From Xenoacremonium recifei (lineage: Eukaryota; Ascomycota; Sordariomycetes; Hypocreales; Nectriaceae), in assembly GCA_012184525.1 (NCBI GenBank), contig WOFQ01000043.1, forward strand, positions 186,001-250,000: a DNA stretch of 64,000 bases. The letters are read 5' to 3'. The position numbers and the translations under genes are program-made. This document shows positions 1 to 9,954 of the stretch, piece after piece. Under the pieces are notes generated by a model that had not been told where the DNA came from, ran no database searches, and saw only the letters and a list, made by a program, of their open reading frames with translations. Every line of letters begins with the position of its first letter. Position 1 is the first letter of the stretch.

Positions 1-503
1 CTGGATAACGAACGACAGACATAGAACCCATCTACGCTTGGGAGATGGCGAGAATAATCTGTGCAGGCGGCTGAAAAAGAACGATCCCACGCAGAAGGAG
101 AGGATGGAGATGCCCGACTTCTTCCAGCGATTTGTTCCGGCAGTTGGGCCTAGGCCAACGTAGACAGTGTTCCCTGAAGATGTTAGCGAATGATATGGCA
201 ACGGGTGATAGAGCTGATTCCCGCGTATAACTTACCAGTCTGCATCGAGACGAACGCTCCCCACGTGGAGATGGACGCGCTGTCCAGGATGCCTGTGATA
301 ATGTAGCAGGCGAGGAGAACCACGTCTGCCCAATCGCGACGAACATCGACAACCATCCGTCGACGCCACCACGAAGGACGGGACGGCTTTGGGCCAAGCA
401 AGGGCTGCTCCTCCGGGTTGGGTTGCGACACGCCATTCTGTGCTGTGGCGGTTGGAGGGCCATCTTCGCTACCCCGCGAATGAGAGTTCGGCTGTGCTGA
501 CAT
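1..503 (-). CDS. DUF1275 (YoaK-like) membrane protein, 5' part
   Basis: Partial gene running off the left edge. Start ATG at 503; exon 1 is 503-236 and exon 2 is 173 down past position 1, with a GTAAG...CAG intron between them. The first 47 or so residues are polar and rich in proline, ending in a basic WWRRR stretch. Then comes a hydrophobic segment with the G-x-x-D-x-x-S pattern (ITGILDSASIS) followed by WGAFVSMQTGNTV, which is typical of the DUF1275 family of multi-pass membrane proteins. A further hydrophobic segment (ISILSFCVGSFFF) is visible before the edge. The function of the family is not established; a transport role is often supposed. The family is recognised with good confidence; the 3' end is not in the window. 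Confidence 0.8.
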
Positions 504-1067
504 GCTGGCTCGCTTGGTTGCCTCGATTGAACAATGGTGACTTGTACACGGCACGGGGTCACTGGGAATTCCGGCTGTTTTCTATTTGCGAGACTCGGGG
601 ACCATCTAGTGATGGTTGCCGGCGCTTCACCGAGATTATTCCTAAGCGAAGGAACCTTGGCTCGGACATTGATCCCAAAGTTAATAAAGCTCCCGTGTTA
701 TCAGAATGACACAATTGGTCGTCAGCGTCCGCCACTTCTTCCCCGCGTTTCTCATCGCAGATCCGATGCACCCCGCACGGGGGAGACGCAACCATCACAA
801 AAGACCATGTCACCCTTGACGGAATAAACCCTAAATGGAGAAGACTCGGCCATGCTTCGGTTTGCGGGTTTCCGGATGCCACTCGTTCCGATCGACAGTA
901 GCTCCCCAGGAGCTTATAGGAACTCATGTGTCTAGCCCAGGAGGTCCCAACGGACTACCCCGACGCACTCATCGAGTCCAGCTTCTTGATCACACGAACA
1001 CCACCCACACGAAGACTGACGAATAGGGTTGAAAGCTCCCAATTACCCGCACTTGCCCCAATCCGCA
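504..1067. other. Intergenic region
   Basis: Shared upstream region of the DUF1275 gene (-) and the oxalate decarboxylase gene (+). Only short overlapping frames without family features are present. No RNA gene or repeat was recognised. Confidence 0.5.
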
Positions 1068-2670
1068 ATGATTCCTCTGGCCCTCCTCTACGTGGCATTG
1101 GCTCTGCCCGCCTGCAAGGGCATTCCAATTCAGGACAGTCCTCGACAGCGGCTGCTCGATGGTCTGGGTCTCTCATCCGACTACCGCAGCGTATCTGGTG
1201 GGGGCAGAGTCCCCTTCACTCCTGGCCACCGGGACCGTTACGACCATGCAGTCGACGCTGTTGGGGATGACCTCGACCCTCTTCCCTGGCGAAATGGCCT
1301 AGGTGCATCAGTCCTGGGCCCATGGAATAAGGATCGGTCTCGCCAGAACCCAGATCTCGTGCGCCCTCCGAGCACAGATCGCGGGAATCTGGCGAATATG
1401 CGATGGAGTTTTGCTGACTCCCACATTCGTATTGAGGTGAGCTTAATAAGAACTGAGCTGACGGGGTGTCAAAAGAGCCATGTCCTGGACTATTTGCTGA
1501 CGTGGGGTAGGAGGGAGGATGGACTCGTCAGACAACCATTCGAGAGCTGGCAACCAGTGTTGAGCTGGCGGGTGTGAATATGCGACTCGGAGAGGGAGTC
1601 ATCCGAGAGCTGCATTGGCATAAGGAAGCCGAATGGGCCTATGTTCTTGATGGTGAAGTACGAGTAACCGCGCTTGATTACGAAGGCGGAAACTTCATCG
1701 ATGACTTGAAGAAAGGCGATCTTTGGGTAAGTTGATCCTAATAAGAACGGGGGGTTGCAAAAGTGTCACATTGGGAATAAGGGCACCATGCTAAGCTATT
1801 CAGTACTTCCCCAGCGGCGTGCCTCATTCCCTGCAGGGTCTGAGTGAAAATGGGACAGAATTTCTGCTTATCTTTGATGACGGTCGGTTCTCCGAAGAAT
1901 CTACTTTCATTCTGACGGATTGGCTGGGTAGGTTTCCTCGAGCTCTCGACACTCTCAAACTCTAACCTCAAAAAGCGCATACTCCTAAATCTGTTATCGC
2001 CAAGAACTTCAACCTGGCGCCTGAGATCTTCAATCATATCCCAAAAGGAGAGAAATACATCTTCCAAGGAACAATCCCTGGGCCTATTGATGATGAAGCG
2101 CCCAGTGGACGAAAGGTCAAGAAATCCAAGTATAACTTCACCCACCGGATGCTTGACCAAGAGCCTGTCAACAGCACCAACGGTGGTGGCCAGGTCAGAA
2201 TAACTGATTCTCGCAACTTCCCGATCTCCAAGACTGTAGCTGCGGCTCATGCCATCATTGAGCCGGGCGCGATTCGGGAAATGCACTGGCACCCTAATGC
2301 AGATGAGTGGTCTTTCTTCATCCGCGGTCGCGCTAGAGTCACCATCTTTGCCTCTGAAGGCACGGCCAGGACCTTTGACTATGTCCCGGGAGACGTCGGC
2401 ATCGTGCCTCGAAATATGGGCCATTTCGTGGAGAATATTGGCGACGAGCCGATAGAGATGCTTGAAATATTCCGAGCTGACGAGTTCCGAGACATCTCCT
2501 TGTTCCAGTGGATGGGTGAGACCCCAAAGAAGCAGGTCATCGACACGCTCTTTGCCGACGATCCGGAGAACGCAAAGAAGTTCTGGAACAAGGTGAAGGA
2601 TGCAGAGAATAACGTAATCACGAAGCCGGACTTTGTTCGGTCTAGGGAAGCTATGGCTGGAGATCTGTGA
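1068..2670 (+). CDS. Oxalate decarboxylase (bicupin), secreted
   Basis: Predicted 467-residue protein from exons 1068-1436, 1511-1726, 1804-1927 and 1976-2670. The start at 1068 gives a hydrophobic N-terminus (MIPLALLYVALALP) that looks like a signal peptide. Two cupin cores are present. The first has HWHKEAE at about residues 158-164, and the second has MHWHPNADE starting at about residue 339; these supply the manganese ligands. The lid loop after the first cupin reads FSEEST, close to the SENST lid of bacterial OxdC, whose glutamate is the proton donor for decarboxylation. This favours decarboxylase (oxalate to formate and CO2) over oxidase. Likely role: breakdown of extracellular oxalate and pH control. 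A long antisense frame is a shadow of this gene. Confidence 0.93.
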
Positions 2671-3186
2671 AGTGAGAACTGGCTCGATGTGTAAAATTTG
2701 TCTTGGACGACCTCTGTGTACTTATCTCCCTTCATTCCTGTCAGGAAAATGGCGGGCAAATTGCAAGCTGCAGAAACGACAAGCAACGCGTAGCTATTGA
2801 TGTCGAAGAAAGGAAAATAATAATAAGCATGTTTTTACTTATCGAGGACTCTGATTACGACTTTTATGTAGCAATTCGTTCATTGTTTGGAAGTGGGATC
2901 AGTAATGGAGCAAATCCTTGAGGCTTTCCTCGCAGTGAAGAATCAGTTAGCGGTTCTCGTGAGGAACGGCCCCCTTTCACCCAGGAGAACCCGGAATTGG
3001 GTGCAAGGCCAAGAAAGTATCCTGGTTGCATATCTTAAGGATTTAATTGCTAGTTGTGGTGTCAATTTTGGCTTGCAACTTCATCTTGGGATGGGCACTG
3101 GTTTTCGTTGAGGATTCTACAGGGTATGCTGACGATAGCTCAGGCTCTTAGTGCTCTTACCGGGGTTCAAATTTCAGCAACAAGCG
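2671..3186. other. Intergenic region before tRNA
   Basis: AT-rich 3' flank of the decarboxylase gene and 5' flank of the tRNA. Short frames here carry no recognisable features. Confidence 0.5.
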
Positions 3187-3270
3187 GGCCGCGTGGCCTA
3201 ATGGCTAAGGCGCTAGATTTCGGTGAAGCACATTCTCTAGAGATTCCAGGTTCGAATCCTGGCGTGGTCG
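3187..3270 (+). tRNA. tRNA-Arg (anticodon UCG) with an 11-nt intron
   Basis: The cloverleaf can be drawn by hand. The acceptor stem GGCCGCG (3187-3193) pairs with CGTGGTC (3263-3269), using two G-U pairs. The D arm is GCCT/AGGC. The anticodon stem CTAGA (3213-3217) pairs with TCTAG (3236-3240), with anticodon TCG at 3220-3222. The T arm is CCAGG-TTCGAAT-CCTGG and the discriminator base is G3270. An 11-nt intron at 3224-3234 sits one base 3' of the anticodon, the canonical position for nuclear tRNA introns. The mature tRNA is 73 nt and reads CGA codons. The internal B box GGTTCGAATCC overlaps the T arm. Confidence 0.95.
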
Positions 3271-3277
3271 CACTTTC

Positions 3278-3285
3278 TTTTTTTT
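3278..3285 (+). terminator. RNA polymerase III terminator
   Basis: A run of eight T residues begins 8 nt after the tRNA discriminator base, as expected for Pol III termination. Confidence 0.8.
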
Positions 3286-4079
3286 GCTTTTTGAACGTTT
3301 AAACCACTGTTTTAATCGTCTAGGAGAGTGTGTTTATGGCACCGCTTGAGAATATTGGAATGGGAAAACTATTAATCGAACTCCGTAGCTAAATATAAGG
3401 TCCTGAGAAGCATTGTTCACCAACATACGAAAGATTCGTCATCGCGAGATGGTTCAATGGCCTGAATTATACTAAACCTGACTCAAGATCGGTAAATACC
3501 CCTCTTCCTTCGCCGACAGACACAAATTCTCTACGCCAGACTCCTCTTCTACAACCATATTTTACATCACTCGAATATCACAACAACATTTCTATGGCGG
3601 TAAGAAGATGTTGATCCCAAAGGGTAGCGAACTCACAAGGCGAAACATTAACCATCTTCCGAAAGCCGCTACCGTCATGGCTGCAACATAGTCACATCAT
3701 CAGCCAAAGACACTATTGTTATAGCGGTTGGCTATCTGTGCCCTTTCGATCTCGATGTTAGAAGAACGATGCTCTATTCGAGTTTACAAGCAGTTCATCA
3801 AGTACTAGTCACGGTCTTGTGGGAATGGTACGGTCGATCGATTTCAGTGTCCAAGAAGTGCAGGCTTCTTAGAAGAAAACTTAGGAGGCTCACCCCGAGC
3901 GGTTCTATTGCAAGCCAAACGAAGTCAAGGAATGGCTCCATCGCGCCATAAGCTCTATGCAATGTGAAATATGATCTCAGAGCATTCTAAGTGCACACAG
4001 AGGCTCTTGCAAACATTTATTTGCATTATTACACATGTAGTTCCTCCACGGGCATTCCTTCAGCTATCGGTCAGACAAC
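3286..4079. other. Intergenic region
   Basis: About 800 nt between the tRNA and the 3' end of the sugar transporter. The longest frame (3769-3951, 60 residues) is basic and of low complexity, and I could not tie it to a family. Nothing else is supported. Confidence 0.5.
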
Positions 4080-6151
4080 CTAAACATCTTGCTTTGTTTG
4101 ATCCTCGATGAAAGCGTCCGTACCAGGTAACGAGGCATCCACTTCTTTGTCACCCTCGAGTTGGGCAATGCGGAGTTCGGCAGAGGTGAAGTGAACCTCG
4201 GACTTGCGGAAGGGGTTGAAAGGCACTTCGAAGATTGCATCAATCTCTTCAAGCGCACGACCCTACAGTGAGACATCGCGTCAGTTTCTGGGCTCCGGGT
4301 GAAGGACTCGGTTGACAAGTTACATACCTTAGTTTCAGGGAGGAAGAAGAAAGTGAAAGCAAATGCCAAAACTGCGATGCTTCCAAACACCCAGCCGACT
4401 TGGAAGTGAATACTGTCGATAATATATGGGATCGCAAAGTTGGTAGCAAAAGCCCAGACGACATTCCATGTAGTGCCGAGCGACTGAGTCTTCTCACGAA
4501 CTGCGGCGTTGGGAATTTCGGTTCCGAGGAGATACGGAATGGACGCGCCACCCATCTAACAAAGAAAAGCACAGTCAGTCTTTTGTTTCACTCTTTTGGC
4601 GGGTTTCGCAACATTAGCCGAGAACGTACATTATAAGAGAACGAGTAGAGCATAAAAGCAGCCACAATCATATTACTCATGGAAGTTGGTTTGTTGCTTT
4701 TCTCACCAAGGCCAGCCAGAAGCATGATCCACAAGGCTTGGAAAAAGAAGCTGATCAGGAGAGTATACCGACGACTTTCGAGTTATGTTAATTGAAGGTT
4801 CAAAGGAGAATTTTAGACGTGTACGGTGACTCACCCAATTCTGTCGATCAAGATCATAGCAGGAATCACAGCAAGAAAGCCGAGACAGTTGTTGATGACA
4901 GGGTAGGTAAAGGCTTCCGCTGCGTATCCGTTCTGCTTGTAGAATGTTGTTTGGTATGTCGAGACAAACGCCTGACCGGTGGTCTAGATTTGTGGAATTA
5001 GTACTACGCCTAGAAGCGCATGGAAGAGACACCAACCTGTTGGAAAAAGTAGAACACCATGACGAGCATCGTTCGACGGAAATTGGTTCCCCGAACCAAA
5101 TCTAGCCACGGCGCTTTGTGGACATGCTCTTGCAGGGCTTCCTTGATCGCGATGATCTCAGCATCACATCTCTCTTCTTCGTCATGACCCTTAGGTCTAA
5201 GCCGACGAAGAGATACTCTCGCGTCGTCCTCGCGGTCCTTAGAGAGAAGCCAACGTGGCGAGTCAGGGATAAAGAAAGTGAAGAGGATGATCACTGGGAG
5301 TAGGGTATGAGACTAAAATTCTGTAGTTGTGGAGTTCGGAGGTAGTCTCCTATATGGTACTTACAGGCAGGAAAGACAAATTGAACACCCGTAGTGGTTC
5401 TCCAGCCAGAGGAATCGGTTTTGGTTGAGAGGGCCTTGTTGATGCCGGTGGCAACAACAGTTCCAGCATTCAGGAACAACTGAAGAGAAACGACAACGAG
5501 ACCACGGAAGCTTGCGGGGACGATTTCAGATTGGTATGTCCTAAAGACGAAATAATTAGCTCAATTCCACACCATAGCATGGATATCCAAGGCAAAGACT
5601 CACGTTACATCAACCTCGACTAGGCCAACCGACATGTAAACAATGATACGCCCGACGATGAACTGTGCAAATCGGCCGCTCCCAGGCGAATTACCAGCAG
5701 ACGTGAGTTCGACTATAAATTGAGGCAGTCAGGAATTGATCCACGCCTCCAAAGCCCGTAGATGACTTACTGATGATACCAATGAAGGAGACGATTGAGA
5801 GGCCGAAGAACACCATGCGATGTCCAAACTTCTCGATGGCAGGTCCAGCCACTAAACAACCAAGAAACTTGCCAATGAACGCCAGAGAAGAAAGAAGCGA
5901 TGTGCGAAGGGAAGTAAAAGCGTAGGCGCCTTTGGCTTCGTTGTATTCGCCGAACTGGCTCACAAATCCCTGATCTTGAGTCAGCCTTTGCAATTCCTGC
6001 GTGACCTAAGAGCTCGACTGACGGGATTGGCAAGAATACCACCAAAACTACCCGTATCAAAGCCGAAGAGCATATCTCCGACAAGCAGACAAAAACAGGA
6101 ATAGAGCAGCATAGGGGTCACCAGGGACCTCGCGGAGCGTGCGCCTGCCAT
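4080..6151 (-). CDS. MFS sugar transporter
   Basis: Predicted 524-residue member of the sugar porter family. Exons: 6151-6023, 5969-5771, 5712-5604, 5540-5365, 5293-5037, 4983-4835, 4774-4630, 4555-4328, 4262-4080, with eight short canonical introns. Family motifs appear in order: FGFDTGSFGG in the first membrane segment, VGRIIVYMSVGLVEVDV, PDSPRWL at the start of the central loop, FFQQTTGQAF, DRIGRR in the middle, LGTEIPN, and PETKGRALEEID at the end of the last segment. It probably imports a hexose or disaccharide by proton symport at the plasma membrane. It is transcribed away from the sulfatase gene across a 609-bp shared promoter, so the two may be co-regulated. Substrate cannot be told from sequence. 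Confidence 0.92.
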
Positions 6152-6760
6152 CTTGGCGGTAGTGATGAAGGATGCTGAATAGATCCGGGAGGTTGTGTTA
6201 ATAGAGATCGATGAAGATCATGGATGCGAGGTGAGAACTCAGATCGCTGAGTGCGACGTCGTGTTTATAGCAAGGGAACGAATCTGCTCCCCGGCTCTCT
6301 CGCACGCGAGACCGTGACTCGTAAGTCCAGTCTAAGATCCCTTCACCCCAGCCCGCCAACCCCGCAAACTAGGGGCATCATGGAGCAAACCTTGGTGAGG
6401 GCTCCAAGCGAGCTGCTAGCGGAAGCCCATCTCGCTCGGAAATGTCTTTCGCCAAGGGAGGGACTGTTCCGAGCGAGGTCCGCTTCTGTCCAGTTTATCT
6501 CCACTCAGAGGCGCAACAGAGGTTCTGGGCCTGTAGCAGTCGAGCGAATATCTGCATGTCCTTGAGGCTCCCTTCGTCCTCCTTGAAATTCCTGGACTGC
6601 TGCAGATTTCCCAGACCATCCGGCGGAGCTATCTTGAACGTCATTTCTTCCGTGAATTATACCATTCGGCTTTTCTCTTTCTTGTCATTAAGATCCTCAA
6701 GCACAGCTCAGCATAGACCCCTGACTCCGGCCCGCTTACACAGGGCTTACACACACGAAA
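6152..6760. promoter_or_regulatory. Divergent promoter of sugar transporter and sulfatase
   Basis: A 609-bp region between two diverging start codons. No gene is seen in it. By position it must hold the promoters of both neighbours; I did not recognise a strong named operator. Confidence 0.5.
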
Positions 6761-9050
6761 ATGAACGGCACCAAGACACCGTCCAAGCGGCCCAACATTC
6801 TTTTCATCCTCGCCGATGACCTAGTATGCGGCTCCGACCCTTCTCACGTGTCCAGACTCAAGCTAACGTATCATTGCCAAGGGGTTCTCCGATATTGGCT
6901 GCTATGGCGCTGAGATCCAGACCCCTAACATCGACCGTCTGGCCGGTGAGGGTCTTCGCATGCTGAACCACCATGCTGCTGCAGCCTGCTCGCCTACTCG
7001 TGCCATGCTTCTGAGCGGCACTGACGCGCATCTCAGCGGCCTAGGAGTTCTCATTGAATGGAAGGCCACTGAGTATGGAGCGAAACGTTGGAACGGTAAA
7101 GCGGGGTATGAGGGGTATCTGAACAACGATGTTGCCTTGCTGCCCGAGATCTTGGGAGACAATGGGTATTTCACGGTTCTCTCTGGCAAAGTAAGTACCA
7201 GGCCTGCTCTCTTCGGGCTCTGATCCGTGAAGAATTGAGACTGAGACTAATAATCAACTAGTGGCATCTTGGACTGCGAGCGTCTCAAGGACCATGGGCC
7301 AAGGGCTTCCAGAAGGCCTTTGCCATGCTTCCAGGTTGCTGCAATCACTATGGTTGGGAGCCAGTCCAAGAACGATTTCCAGTTGGTGGTCGACCTGTCC
7401 ATGCGGAGATGGGAGACAAAGTCGAAATGTAAGTTTATGAGTCGGGCTTTCATGGACTCACCATGACTAATTGATCTACCAGCACTCCCAACAAGACAGA
7501 GGACCCTGAGGGCTTCTATTCCTCGGACACTTACACCGACCGTCTAATCAAGTACTTTGAGGACCGCTCCGATGAAGACAAGGAAAAGCCATTCTTTGCT
7601 TTCTTGCCATTCACTGCGCCCCACTGGCCTCTGCAGTGCTCAAAGGCCCAACGCGATAAGTGAGTTCACTCCTAGCTTTCTATGCCTCTTAGTGCCCACG
7701 GTGCGCTAACTTTTACAAGGTACAAGGGAATGTACGATGACGGTCCTTATGCCTTGAGGCAACGCCGACTTCAGAAGCTGGCTGAGCTGGGCATAATTGA
7801 CAAGTCCGTCATTCCTCACAAGGTGGAGACAACCACACAAGGTGTTGGTGAATGGGATGATCTCACCCCCGAGGAAAAGAAGCTGTCGAGCAGAGCTATG
7901 GAAGCCTATGCCGGCATGGTTGATACTGTGGACGTCAACGTAGGAAAGGTCGTTGATTACTTGAAAAAGACTGGCGAGTATGATAACACATTCATCGTCT
8001 TCATGAGTGATAACGGAGCAGAGGGAGCTGCGTAAGTATCAACCTGGCCTACTGATCAAGAGACGAGACTAACCACAACTTTCCCGGCATTCAGCATGGA
8101 GGCAGTTCGTAAGTTAAAGCGTTATATATAATATTTTACACAGCGCTAACATCTCTTCGCAGCTGTTATGGGAGACAACATCAAGCGCGCTATCCACCAG
8201 TACTACGACAACTCGTACGAGAACATCGGCGCCTATAACTCTTTCACTTGGTAGGTTCATACTTGGGAGTACATGGGCCTTTCTCAGACTGACTGACAAA
8301 TTCAGGCTCGGACCTTTATGGGCACAGGCTTCAACGGCGCCATCAAGACTCTTCAAGTGCTATCCTTCAGAAGGTGGTATTCTCGTGCCTTGTGTCGTCA
8401 AGCCACCCGCCAACTCTTTTCTTCCCTCATTCCCTCAGGGCTCGCTGAACCGTTCATTCACTACTGTGATGGACTTTGTTCCTACGTTCCTGGAAATGGC
8501 TGGCATTTCCATGCCTCCTGCAGCCACGAAGACGATGAAGATGCCTTCAGGCAATGGCACCATCACGAGAAACATGACCAATTTCCGAGGCAGGGATGTA
8601 CACGCTATCCGTGGTAAGTCATGGGTACCATACTTCTCCAATGGCAAGCCTCTTGAGGAGGACGAACGGTGGGCGATTTACTCGTCGACAGAGCCCGTTG
8701 GTTGGGAGCTCCAGGCTCGGGGTGCTTTAAGGAAAGGAGACTGGAAGATTGTGCATTTCTCAAAGGCCTGTGGAGGCGTTGGTGAGGGTGATGAGGGCTG
8801 GGAATTGTTCAACATCCTTGAAGACCCTGGAGAGACAAAGGATCTAGCTCAGGAATACCCGGAAAAGCTGAAAGAGCTACTTGCCGGCTGGGACGAGTAC
8901 GTCGTCGAGTGCGGTATCGTCTGGGGCGAAGGCGCTTTCGCCCCCGGTCTGGGCCCAGAAGAGGCTCCAGACCTGTGGCAAGACGAACTAGAACTTCAGA
9001 AGGACTGGATGGGTGCCAAAGCTGGCGAGCGCCCAATCACCGTTGAGTAA
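6761..9050 (+). CDS. Sulfatase (arylsulfatase family), cytosolic
   Basis: Predicted 624-residue sulfatase. Exons: 6761-6823, 6882-7190, 7262-7428, 7483-7659, 7720-8031, 8095-8108, 8163-8250, 8306-9050. N-terminal NILFILADDLGFSDIG carries the metal-binding aspartates. The C-S-P-T-R motif at about residue 57 is the site where cysteine becomes formylglycine. GKWHLG supplies the catalytic lysine and histidine, and SDNGAEG holds further metal ligands. No signal peptide is seen, so the enzyme is probably intracellular and releases sulfate from sulfate esters. Exon 6 is only 14 nt but is needed to keep the frame. The divergent sugar transporter suggests import and desulfation of a linked substrate, which is inference. 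Confidence 0.92.
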
Positions 9051-9954
9051 GACATAGTGTATAGAAAGGGTCACATCACTGTATAGACTACAAGAGGTCA
9101 GCCATAGATCGATCGAAAGCAATTTTTGAGACACTATTGGAAATTTGCAAACGCCACAAATCTCAAGAATGCTCAAACCGACTTGAAAAGGCCACCTGAC
9201 TTGCTCGCGCCCGTCAATTCGATACCAAGCCCTTTGCATGTCCCAGTCAGTCGGGCGCATGACCCCTTTCGCTTCGAGCTCCGTTCCAAGCGAGGTACGG
9301 GTCCGCTTCCTTAGCTGAGGTCCGACGTCAGACTCAGCCAGTCTGCTCCAAACACTGGCCTCCCACAAGCCGTGCCCTTGACCGAGGGCTCTCATTAGCC
9401 GAGTAATTTGGTCCAGATTCATCTCGCTTGGAACGAAGATGCCAGACCGTCCCGTTACTCCGCGCCCGGCTGGAACACCTGTGGTTATGGTTACTGTACA
9501 ACTCCCCGAATCGCGGGGCCCCAGGACTCCTCCGTCTCTCCAGAGTCTCGCCACTGGTGAGTGCTCTTAGGCGAGTCTGTTATTACGGTATCAACATTGT
9601 CGAGGTTTTCCGAGCCTCGCTATTGTCCTATGTCTGTCTGCATTTACCGCTAACGACGAACTACCCATACTCGGTCGGGGGCCAGGGGCACTGCTGCTTT
9701 CGGCGATCCACCGGGATGGAATTACGGAGTCAACAGGCAGATAGTCTCTGACGTGATTGCGCGACTCGATCACGACGTCCCAGTTAGAAGAGATAACAGC
9801 AGCATTTGCAATCCACAGACCGAATGACGAATGCCTCGAATCACGTTTTGTTATGCAATACGACAACGAGCGATAAGACCATGATACCATCGATCGACGA
9901 ATGACGGACACGAAACGAAACAGGTGCTGTATCGCCAGGTCCCTGATAATATTC
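9051..9954. other. Gene-free stretch
   Basis: About 900 nt between the 3' ends of the converging sulfatase and regulator genes. Frames of 60-190 residues occur on both strands but overlap each other and show no motifs. I see no supported gene. Confidence 0.5.

Noticed and set aside
1738..2424. 228-residue minus-strand frame over the oxalate decarboxylase
   Set aside because: Antisense shadow; the plus strand carries both cupin motifs and canonical introns.
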